In this document: piece after piece, positions 7,065 through 14,473 of the stretch | How the letters are laid out: each line of letters begins with the position of its first letter | Numbering within the stretch: position 1 is the first letter of the stretch | IMG/VR virus record: IMGVR_UViG_3300034064_000394 | Location: 1-22,703 of that record | DNA: 22,703 bases | Reading direction: 5' to 3' (one strand) | Source: a virus | Position numbers and translations under genes: made by a program | Notes under the pieces: generated by a model | Databases searched by the model: none | What the model was told of the DNA's origin: nothing | The model's input: only the letters and a program-made list of their open reading frames with translations

Positions 7065-8386
7065 AATTGTACCTTTATTAATTCGTAATCTTTATACTGT
7101 GTACGGCTTACCAATTTATATTGTAGGGTGTTTAGCCCGTCTTCGCTGCTAAGATACTGTTTTTCTACTGCCATTTGCAGCCTTTCGGTTACTTGTTTGT
7201 GGTTGCTCATATCCCTGCTGTGCGGTAAACTTTGAAACTTACACTCCCTACGTTCTATAAATAGGTTTTTGCAGCGTAAAAGCAACTCATCATCTTCACC
7301 GCCCCACCCCCAAAACTCGTTAGAGTAACCATTAATACTCCAAAACAAATGTTTGTCAAATATATTCACCCCGCCAAAGTAATCAGGGTATGGCATTCTA
7401 TTATTAAACTGACTTGCCTGTGTTGCTATATGGCAAGGGTTGGTTGAATACCTGTAATCGGCTGTTTGCGGTAGCATATCAACATCGTGAAATATAAAAT
7501 AGTCACAATCGTTTACAGCTAAAGCTGCCCCGATGTTTAATAGTTTAGCCCGGTTAAAGGGTTTGTTATCGGCTTGCCCAATAACCTTAACACAATAGTT
7601 TTTATACTCCTTAGCCTTTAGGTATTGCTTTAAATGGGGTATAAATTTATTGAGGTGTGTTTCCCTGGTGCGGTAAGGAATAATAAAACACGCCCTTTGC
7701 GGTTGCTCTTTTAGGTTTCTTGCTACGTGCGAATTATCTCCTATGTGCTTAACATATCCCTTGCCGTTAATTATTGCAGCAAAGTAACCCATTTCAAAAT
7801 ATAGCTTACTTAGTCTTAATTCTGTTGCCAACCCATGCTCACGGTTTTTACTTGCATAACTGCCTATTAACTGGTAATCATATAGCCTTTTTAAGCAAGG
7901 GTTAAAACTAAAGCCATGCCACCTATTTTGATAACCAGTCGTAACGTACTTAAACTTTACCCCGCTTGCCGATTGTATGCTTTTTTCAATGGGGTGTTGG
8001 TTGGTATCGTTTATAGCCCTTATCCAAACTTGTAAGATATGCCTACTGCGTTCTAATACCTTTTTGCTGTCTTCAATAAATCCCGACTTGTAAAACTGCC
8101 AATCCTCTTCACAATGAAAAATATATTTAGTTTTAACTAATCGGTAGCCAATATCAATACTTTCGGCTTGCCCTTTGTTTACATTATTGTTTACCCAAGT
8201 TATTAACGGGTATTTTGCTTGAAGTTCTTTGTTGCAGTCTTTTACCCCGCTATCCTCTACAATAATAAACGAGTGCAAAGGGTAGGTATTAAACTCAAAG
8301 AAACTTTCTAATGTCTTAGCTAACAGGCTTGGTCTATTGCACGATGTTAAAACTACCGTTACATCAGATTGATTGGTAAAAGTCAT
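7061..8386 (-). CDS. Two-domain glycosyltransferase: GT2-like plus beta-1,4-galactosyltransferase (GT7)-like
   Basis: This 441-residue protein carries two transferase domains. Residues 9 to about 225 are GT2-like: VTVVLTSCNRPSLLAKTL, an acidic FIIVEDSG, and CEEDW (92-96) at the metal-binding position. Residues from about 230 closely follow animal beta-1,4-galactosyltransferases: PYRTRETHL, FNRAKLLNIG (277-286), DVDMLP with the DxD at 301-303, PYPDYFGGV, INGYSNEFWGWGGEDDE (351-367) with the catalytic acidic pair, and a C-terminal HSRD (389-392) and DGLNTLQYKL. The His of HSRD is a known metal ligand; the other ligand, Met in the bovine and human enzymes, appears to be Ser here. The family moves galactose, or N-acetylated hexosamines, from UDP onto a terminal sugar. 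Two catalytic domains suggest addition of two sugars in turn, possibly a repeat polymer. Donor and acceptor are not determined. Confidence 0.85.
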   Translation of the reverse strand: MTFTNQSDVTVVLTSCNRPSLLAKTLESFFEFNTYPLHSFIIVEDSGVKDCNKELQAKYPLITWVNNNVNKGQAESIDIGYRLVKTKYIFHCEEDWQFYKSGFIEDSKKVLERSRHILQVWIRAINDTNQHPIEKSIQSASGVKFKYVTTGYQNRWHGFSFNPCLKRLYDYQLIGSYASKNREHGLATELRLSKLYFEMGYFAAIINGKGYVKHIGDNSHVARNLKEQPQRACFIIPYRTRETHLNKFIPHLKQYLKAKEYKNYCVKVIGQADNKPFNRAKLLNIGAALAVNDCDYFIFHDVDMLPQTADYRYSTNPCHIATQASQFNNRMPYPDYFGGVNIFDKHLFWSINGYSNEFWGWGGEDDELLLRCKNLFIERRECKFQSLPHSRDMSNHKQVTERLQMAVEKQYLSSEDGLNTLQYKLVSRTQYKDYELIKVQL

Positions 8387-8987
8387 ACGCTTCTTTTGTG
8401 CAATGTGTTTCTAAGAAATCAATATTTGGCACATACATATTTAATACTGTATGACCTTTGCCGCCTGTTTTACCTATCCCGTGTTTTATGCCAATAGCCA
8501 TAATATTAGTTGGGCTTACCGTTACCCCGTGCCACTTACTCCATATAAACAAGTCCGCAAAAACATAGTTGTTTGCCGGCATAGGATATTCAATAACATT
8601 CTTGCTAACCATACTGGTAAACATACTTGCCCTACCCTTATGGCTTGTAAACTTTAAGCCCTTAACTCCTAAATGATAATAATAGGTGTAATCAATACCA
8701 AGTAAATCGGGCTTATCATGTTGTAACCATTCCGCATACATATACTCTATGTAGTTGGGTTGGTAGTAATCGTCATCTTCCCAAAATAGTATGCAATCAG
8801 CCCCGCTATTTACAGCCTTTCGTATTCCGTACTTATACCTTTCGCTTATATCAACCTCATTACTCTTAGCAGAGTAATCAACCACAATAACCAAATCGGG
8901 CTGCTTGGTTTGGGCTGCTATTTGCTTTTTAGCAAACTCTAAAAACTGCGGTCTATCTCCTCTCGTTGGTATTACTACTGCTAACAT
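8364..8987 (-). CDS. Glycosyltransferase, GT-A fold (GT2-like)
   Basis: A 207-residue protein starting MLAVVIPTRGDRPQFLEF, the first beta strand and helix of family 2 glycosyltransferases, followed by LVIVVDYS and an acidic FWEDDDYYQPNYIE (residues 68-81). The DDD there fits the DxD motif for a divalent metal and nucleotide-sugar. The C-terminal half with KGHTVLNMYVP and FLETHC resembles phage-borne relatives and is short for a full GT2, so the acceptor part is small. It overlaps the GT2-GT7 gene by 23 bases and the upstream HTH gene by seven, placing it first in the sugar island. No membrane segment is seen, so it should act in the cytoplasm. Confidence 0.75.
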   Translation of the reverse strand: MLAVVIPTRGDRPQFLEFAKKQIAAQTKQPDLVIVVDYSAKSNEVDISERYKYGIRKAVNSGADCILFWEDDDYYQPNYIEYMYAEWLQHDKPDLLGIDYTYYYHLGVKGLKFTSHKGRASMFTSMVSKNVIEYPMPANNYVFADLFIWSKWHGVTVSPTNIMAIGIKHGIGKTGGKGHTVLNMYVPNIDFLETHCTKEAYDFYQSI

Positions 8988-9211
8988 TCTTGCCCCATTT
9001 TTTTAACAGCACGCCATACGGTTGTATCGTTTACATCGTACTTAGTAGCTACGTTATTTACTGCGGTTGTTATGCTGCAAGGCTTACACATTTCTTGCTT
9101 AACCTCTGCATACATTTCCGACTGTTTAATAACAAGAAAGGACATCGCCCCCGACTTTACCAATTTATCCATTAACTCCCTATTGTCGTTTATTAAATCG
9201 CCTACCCTCAT
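8981..9211 (-). CDS. Small helix-turn-helix protein
   Basis: A 76-residue protein. Residues about 46-75 (ITTAVNNVATKYDVNDTTVWRAVKKMG) have the pattern of a helix-turn-helix: a helix, a short turn at DVND, and a recognition helix. Before it lies a CKPC pair. Such small HTH proteins occur in phages as regulators or as terminase-like DNA-binding subunits. It overlaps the tape measure start region by four bases and the first island glycosyltransferase by seven, so it stands exactly between tail and sugar genes; a role in controlling the island is possible but not shown. Confidence 0.55.
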   Translation of the reverse strand: MRVGDLINDNRELMDKLVKSGAMSFLVIKQSEMYAEVKQEMCKPCSITTAVNNVATKYDVNDTTVWRAVKKMGQEC

Positions 9212-11721
9212 AAAGTTGCTACGGCTTGTACCTGGTTAACTTGACTTTGAACTGCGTTAATATCTACAACACTAACAACCGGGTTAGGCATTTTTGCAAA
9301 CATATCGGCTATCATGTTCATATCGTTGTTTACTGTTGGTGCAAATATAGCACCCCCATCGGCAAATTTAACACCGCCCCCCGCTTCATTTATTGCCGAA
9401 AGTATCGGTTTAAACATTGCCGTTGACCTTTTGTTAATAATTACCTCACCCCCCTCTGCTTCTATCATACCTCGTGGAGTTCCTATTTTAATACCCCCTT
9501 GTGCATGGCTGTTGCCTACTAACATTCCGTCGGCTGCTTTAATCATACCGCCTTTCTCAAAAGAGCCTATTACGGTAGCTTTAAATACTGCGAACGCTGC
9601 TTTAATAATACCCGTTAATAATGCCGCTTGTGCAATACCCGCAATACCACCCGTTGCTACACTTTGAGGACTTGCTAAACTTGCCGCAGTAGCTTCAGCA
9701 ATTGCAGCCGCTTGACGTGCTAAAACTACCTTTTCAATGGTATCAATAGTTATTGCCAATACTTGTTTAGAGAAACGCTTTAAATCAATTCCGCTTGCTG
9801 TAATACTTTCAGTAAAAGCCTTGTTGATTAGGTCGGCTTGTGCTGTAAATATATCAGTGTAAACTTTAGCGTTCTCTTCTAACTGTTTAGCTTCGGCATC
9901 AGATACAGCCAACCTATCGGCTGTGTATTTTTGAAACTCCTCAAAACTTTTAGCTTCGGCTTCTTGGTTTTTAAGAAGTTGCTCTTGGTTGGTAGTATCT
10001 TGGTTGGCAATTAACTCGGCATTAAGGTCTTTTTGAAATTGAGCCTCTTGGGTTAATATTAACCTTAGCTGATTTTGGTAGTTTGTGTTTAATGCCAGTA
10101 GGTCGGTTAGGTATTGGCTTTCTATCAATAGCCCCGCAGCCTTGCTATCTTGCAACAGCTTTAAGTCTTTAGCGTATTGCTCTGTTAGTATCTTGGTGCG
10201 TTGCTCGGCTGTATCACCTAACAGTTTATTCTCTAAATCGGCTAACGCTTTTAGTGCATCTTCTTTCGCCTTAGCTTCACGCTTGTAAAGCTCTATCCTT
10301 GCCCCTACATTATCAGCTTCAATATCCAAACGGTCTTGGTCTAACTTAATTAGTTCAAGGCTGTATTTAGCTTGTAGTTCAACATTCGTTTTGCTTTGAG
10401 CCATAAGCGTATTTAACCCTTTCTTTTGGTCTTCAATATCTTTTAGCTTTTGGGCGTTTAATTTAGTTTGTAAATTAAAAAGGACTAAGTCGCTTGCACC
10501 TTGCGCTGTTGCTAATTTTATTTGCCTTTCAATATCCCTTGCTCCACCGGCTGCTAAGGCACGCTTTTCGGCTTCTATTTTTACAAGGTCTTCATAGGCT
10601 GAAAACAGCAAGTCGGCTTGTTTTTTTTGCGTTTCTATGCTATCCGATACGTTTTCAATAATACCTAACGACTTCTTTTGCTCTTCTACCCACTTGGCAT
10701 AGTCAACACGCCCAAAACCAATAGCTTCATTAAAATCAGCAAGGGCATTGGTAACACCTTTAAAGTTGAATATCAATTCTCCTAACAATATAACAATAGC
10801 CCCTATGCCAGTAGTTGCCAAAGCTATTTTAAACAAACGTAAAGCCCCTGTTGAAGTACCTACTACCGTTGCGTATAATGCTTGGGCTGCTGCTGCTGCC
10901 TGTGTACGTGCTGTTGTTAAAGCAACCATAGCCGCACTATCTTTTTGCAGAGCATTAGCTACCTGTTGCACCCCGTTGGCAATAGCCATTGTAGCCTGTA
11001 TCTTTACTAAGGTCTTTTGTAGGTCTTCTCCCTCTTCACCAAACAAAGCCGCAGCCCCTTGTGCCGCAGCAAAGCCACCCGCAATACCACTAACAGCACC
11101 CGCAAACCCATCAATTAAACCCGTATCGCTTGATAGAGCCTTAACTGTGTTGTTTACATCGGAAATGCTGTCTTTTATTTGCCCCGCTTTTTGGCTTAAC
11201 TCTTGGAACTCCGCACTATTGCCCTTGCCTTGTACCTCTAATTGTTGTAACTGTTGGGTAAGTTCCCGCAATTGTACCTTTAAAGGCTTAACGGCTTCGG
11301 AGTAGTTACCTACGTTACGTGCATTTTGCCCATAGCTGCTTTCAACCTCTTTTAGTTTTGAGTTAATACGTGCTAACTCCGCAATTTGGTCTTTGCCCTC
11401 TTGAGTATTCTCCCGTTGTTCGGCACTTAACTTGTTAACGGCTGCTTGTGCTACTACATATTGAGCCTTTAATTGTTCTAAGCTACCCTCTGCGGCTTTG
11501 CTTGCTTTAATGCTTGCTTGAAGTACACGGTCTTGTTCTCGGTAGCTCTTGTTCAACAAACGTAATTCAGCTTCGGTTGCCCTTACTTGTTTTTCGCTTG
11601 CTTTCTCATCACCACGCATTTTGACTAATGCCGTTGATACCTTTTTAATTTGGTCTTCGGTATCTTTTAACGCATTGTTTTGTACGTCAATTTCAATTAT
11701 TATCTTTTCAGTAGTTGCCAT
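9208..11721 (-). CDS. Tape measure protein
   Basis: An 837-residue protein. Residues 15-190 and 360-640 are long, charged, heptad-like helices rich in K, E, A, L and Q. Hydrophobic segments lie at about 202-228 (GFAGAVSGIAGGFAAAQGAA), 300-320 (LATTGIGAIVILLGELIFNF) and 686-718. The C-terminal part has the typical glycine-rich GGMIKAADGMLVGNSHAQGG and EGGEVIINKRS (756-766), a signature seen in many siphophage tape measures. These proteins fill the tail tube, set its length and enter the host envelope on DNA ejection. By the usual rule of about 1.5 angstrom per residue the tail would be near 125 nm, which is an estimate only. It overlaps the HTH gene and the upstream tail gene by a few bases. 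Its separation from the chaperone gene by several others is unusual. Confidence 0.88.
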   Translation of the reverse strand: MATTEKIIIEIDVQNNALKDTEDQIKKVSTALVKMRGDEKASEKQVRATEAELRLLNKSYREQDRVLQASIKASKAAEGSLEQLKAQYVVAQAAVNKLSAEQRENTQEGKDQIAELARINSKLKEVESSYGQNARNVGNYSEAVKPLKVQLRELTQQLQQLEVQGKGNSAEFQELSQKAGQIKDSISDVNNTVKALSSDTGLIDGFAGAVSGIAGGFAAAQGAAALFGEEGEDLQKTLVKIQATMAIANGVQQVANALQKDSAAMVALTTARTQAAAAAQALYATVVGTSTGALRLFKIALATTGIGAIVILLGELIFNFKGVTNALADFNEAIGFGRVDYAKWVEEQKKSLGIIENVSDSIETQKKQADLLFSAYEDLVKIEAEKRALAAGGARDIERQIKLATAQGASDLVLFNLQTKLNAQKLKDIEDQKKGLNTLMAQSKTNVELQAKYSLELIKLDQDRLDIEADNVGARIELYKREAKAKEDALKALADLENKLLGDTAEQRTKILTEQYAKDLKLLQDSKAAGLLIESQYLTDLLALNTNYQNQLRLILTQEAQFQKDLNAELIANQDTTNQEQLLKNQEAEAKSFEEFQKYTADRLAVSDAEAKQLEENAKVYTDIFTAQADLINKAFTESITASGIDLKRFSKQVLAITIDTIEKVVLARQAAAIAEATAASLASPQSVATGGIAGIAQAALLTGIIKAAFAVFKATVIGSFEKGGMIKAADGMLVGNSHAQGGIKIGTPRGMIEAEGGEVIINKRSTAMFKPILSAINEAGGGVKFADGGAIFAPTVNNDMNMIADMFAKMPNPVVSVVDINAVQSQVNQVQAVATL

Positions 11722-13736
11722 TATGTTTTTATCAATTCAACCTCTGTAAGTTTACCAGGTTGATAGTTGCTAATCTTGTTAACGTAAAACGTACCTAAAT
11801 GCTGTATAAAGATACGCCTTTTAAAATCAAACCCTAAAGCATCGGTAGCCTTTAAATTGAACAAAGCCTTTAGCTTTTTAAACTTATCAAGGCTAAATGT
11901 AAGGGTGGTGTAGTTGTCAATTAACCCATCGGAGTTAGCCGTAAAGGTTAGGTTGTATGCGCTGTTATTCCAAAAGTGGGTTAATGGCTCTGTTGTACTG
12001 TTTTGCGCTGTTGTAGTTCCATCATCATAAACCAACTCTTCGGTCATTAAGGTATTATCAATATAGCCTATACGTGGTTTAACGGTTACCAGTTTATAGA
12101 GTAAGGTAGTTGTAAAACCTAAGCCCGTTAATATGGTAGGGGTTGCGCTGCTTACTACTATTTCGTTCGGGCTTGCAATAGCCGGTACATCACCCGCAGC
12201 AACACTTTGTTCATCAAACTCCAACAAAGGTATCTGCATTACGTTTTGGTTATCAAACCTTATAACGTCTAAACTTGCCGCAAATGGTTGCTGAATAGTA
12301 ATCAGTTCTTTTTTTAGCGTGGTATCACCTATATCAATATTACCGTTTGCATAGTCAGGTGGGTTGTTGGTTTCGTCAGCCCAACGAAATTGATTGTTTT
12401 GTGCAAAAAAATCGGGGTGAAAGGCTATGCTATGGTTGCTTACATTTAGCTTGTCAGTCCAATCTAAAGGCTCTGCATTATAGACCTCATCATAGGTAAC
12501 AAATTGTGCTATTTGAGCAACAACATCGGTAACAAGTATAAGATTGTAGCGTTGCACCAAAGACTTAACAAACTCTTTAAGGCTCATTTCGGGCATATTG
12601 CCAGTACACTCAAAAAGGTTTGTGTAACCTATAACAGTATCTTTTACTTCGGTACACTTAAACACACCATCAAAAAGGCTTGCATTAAATATGGCGTTGG
12701 TATCCCCCGCTTCAACCTCTACATATACTATACTACCCTGCGAAACATTTACATTCTCCATTACAAAACTATCAGGCAAAACCATTGATGGGCTTGTAAA
12801 GTCATATTGATAGAGTATGGTTGTATTTCCGTTTTGGTCTTCTGCCATTAACCTTAATGCGGGGGGGTTGCTTGCTAATACCCCGTAGGTAATTAAGTAT
12901 GTAACGCTAAAGTCATATAAGCCTGTTGCGGGTATTGTAAAATCAGGGTTGGCATAGTTTCCTGCTGGGTCGCTTACCTCTGTTGCAAATGTTATCTTAT
13001 CGGTTGCCCCTGCTAATATGGTTTGCGAACTGCCAACCTTTCGGGCTTCAAATACCTGTAAAGCGTTGTATGTATCGCTATGCTTCGGGTCGTTAGTTAC
13101 AATAGGTACAAACTCTTTAAGGTATCGGTTATCAGCTAAGAAATCCCCCGTAAAGGTGTAACCAGTTAACTCGGCTATCTTATTCATTAGGCTATGCACA
13201 AATATTGCAGGGCGTAACGTCTTAGGGTTTACAGTAAAAGCATTGGTTAAAGTACGGTACACCTCATCAGTTCCGTATTCTATTATAGGCCATATAACCC
13301 CCGTTGTGTTTGTTTTGGTGCTAAATGTATTTGGGGTAAGTCCATCAATATTCCAATAACTATCAAAGTCCGAAAGGTCAAGGTCGTTAAGTTTCTTGTC
13401 ACCAAGCAAGTCAAAGAAATCAGAGTTGCCGCTAAAAAATACGCAATCGGCTTCAAACTGTGTTGCTGAATTAACCTGTAAAAAGCCCGATATGGTTACC
13501 CCATCAATTTGCATTTGGGCTTCAATACGGCTATAAGGTATTGAGGACTGACTGTTAACATCATGCGGAAAGCCTAACAAACCCTTGTTTAAATTTGTTA
13601 ATGGCAGCTTGATGTTATTGGTAAAGTTACCGTTACGGCTCTCTAAATTGGTAAGGTCGTGAACTTGCAAGGTTAAAGCTATAACCGTACCTTTTGGCAA
13701 GTCAGCCGCAGTATTACCAATAAATAAATTTACCAT
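11721..13736 (-). CDS. Large tail protein, candidate baseplate/tail tip component
   Basis: A 671-residue protein beginning MVNLFIGNTAADLPKG, then TLQVHDLTNLESRNGNFTNNI. This opening, a small domain stating a set of nodal values, recurs in Bacteroidota phage tail proteins lying beside tape measure genes. The centre (about 260-340) has a beta sandwich with FTIPATGLYDFSVTYL and SMVLPDSFVMENVNV, resembling C1q/TNF-like jellyrolls used for host contact. Later segments (KEFVKSLVQRYNLILVTDV, about 410-430) look like the hub-like part. No enzymatic motif was seen. Its start overlaps the secreted-protein gene by seven bases and its stop overlaps the tape measure by one base. A distal tail or receptor-contact role is the likely one, but the exact part is unknown. 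Confidence 0.6.
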   Translation of the reverse strand: MVNLFIGNTAADLPKGTVIALTLQVHDLTNLESRNGNFTNNIKLPLTNLNKGLLGFPHDVNSQSSIPYSRIEAQMQIDGVTISGFLQVNSATQFEADCVFFSGNSDFFDLLGDKKLNDLDLSDFDSYWNIDGLTPNTFSTKTNTTGVIWPIIEYGTDEVYRTLTNAFTVNPKTLRPAIFVHSLMNKIAELTGYTFTGDFLADNRYLKEFVPIVTNDPKHSDTYNALQVFEARKVGSSQTILAGATDKITFATEVSDPAGNYANPDFTIPATGLYDFSVTYLITYGVLASNPPALRLMAEDQNGNTTILYQYDFTSPSMVLPDSFVMENVNVSQGSIVYVEVEAGDTNAIFNASLFDGVFKCTEVKDTVIGYTNLFECTGNMPEMSLKEFVKSLVQRYNLILVTDVVAQIAQFVTYDEVYNAEPLDWTDKLNVSNHSIAFHPDFFAQNNQFRWADETNNPPDYANGNIDIGDTTLKKELITIQQPFAASLDVIRFDNQNVMQIPLLEFDEQSVAAGDVPAIASPNEIVVSSATPTILTGLGFTTTLLYKLVTVKPRIGYIDNTLMTEELVYDDGTTTAQNSTTEPLTHFWNNSAYNLTFTANSDGLIDNYTTLTFSLDKFKKLKALFNLKATDALGFDFKRRIFIQHLGTFYVNKISNYQPGKLTEVELIKT

Positions 13737-14473
13737 AGCTGTTGCCCTAACAGGTTGAAGTTAATAATAGGTTTGGGTTTAATTAACGGCAATTCTTTTA
13801 CGCTTGTTGCCATTACCTTAGTAACCGAAACGTTATCTATATAATAATAGGCATAGTTAAATTGACTTTCGTAACTTTCGTAACTTTCGTACTTAGTTTC
13901 GTAATCGGGGTAAAAGTTGCCTAAGGTTATGTTTTGCTCACCGCCTTTTGCTATGTAGTATTGGCTAAACAGTACCCAGGTACTTGTATCTACCAACATA
14001 TTGCGTTCTGCTATTACCTTGCTGTAATCAATAACGCTGTAATCGGTATAAAAGCTGTATTGAGGTTGCATATCACCAAAGTAACAACCAATGTTATTAG
14101 CTGCTAACTGGTATTTATCCGAACGTGAGTAGTAAAATTGCACAAGGTAAACGCTATCCTTAACCATAGGCTCTATTTCGCCCTTAACCCATTCCCGTAT
14201 ATCGTTATCAATAGCCCCTAAACATAAAGCTATGTAGTTATCGCCCTGTTGAGGTTGTTGGCAGCCAAACCAATTACACGGCACTCCAACATCTGAATAA
14301 TCAATAGACCGTGAACTGTCGCAGCTACTAATCAAATCGCTATCGCACCTTACGTTATGCCACCCATCGGCTTTATTACCGATAAAGTCGGGGCAAGTTG
14401 CAACCTCAAAGCTACCGTTGTACACCTGGGCGTTAACCGCAAAGCTGATTAATATCAGTAATAGCGTTCTCAT
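13730..14473 (-). CDS. Secreted host-like protein with signal peptide (galactose-binding-like beta domain)
   Basis: A 247-residue protein with a clear signal peptide MRTLLLILISFAVNAQ, cut most likely before or after the NAQ, as is common in Bacteroidota. The mature part opens NGSFEVATCPD, followed by a W, GVPCNWFG, CQQPQQGDNYIAL, IREWVKGEI and LVQFYYSRSDKY...NNIGCYFGD. This sequence of motifs is that of the beta-sandwich domain at the N-terminus of many secreted Bacteroidota proteins. The C-terminal INFNLLGQQLW recalls the YNLLGQ strand of type IX secretion sorting domains, but the rest of that domain is absent. Eight cysteines suggest disulfides in the periplasm or outside. It lies inside the tail block between two structural genes. 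It may be a cargo gene from the host, for example altering the cell surface, or a virion-borne binding protein. Confidence 0.7.
   Translation of the reverse strand: MRTLLLILISFAVNAQVYNGSFEVATCPDFIGNKADGWHNVRCDSDLISSCDSSRSIDYSDVGVPCNWFGCQQPQQGDNYIALCLGAIDNDIREWVKGEIEPMVKDSVYLVQFYYSRSDKYQLAANNIGCYFGDMQPQYSFYTDYSVIDYSKVIAERNMLVDTSTWVLFSQYYIAKGGEQNITLGNFYPDYETKYESYESYESQFNYAYYYIDNVSVTKVMATSVKELPLIKPKPIINFNLLGQQLW
13865..13891. repeat. Tandem repeat, 3 copies of 9 bp
   Basis: Three exact copies of ACTTTCGTA (plus strand) lie head to tail, encoding an imperfect YES-type repeat in the secreted host-like protein (KYESYESYESQ). A fourth, degenerate copy follows (CTTAGTTTCGTA). Such in-frame repeats expand and contract by slippage, giving a protein of variable length without frame change. 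Confidence 0.85.

Noticed and set aside
5344-8987. Sugar island acting on phage DNA (glucosylated bases)
   Set aside because: No hydroxymethylase or nucleotide-modifying gene is visible, and the transferases resemble glycan enzymes rather than the DNA glucosyltransferases of T4-like phages.
9314-9667. Plus-strand 117-residue frame opposite the tape measure C-terminus
   Set aside because: A shadow of glycine-rich code, giving a Pro/Ile-rich product without motifs.
10748-11305. Plus-strand 185-residue frame opposite the tape measure gene
   Set aside because: It mirrors the alanine-rich coding of the tape measure on the other strand; its Ala/Pro/Cys-rich product resembles no protein and no promoter precedes it.
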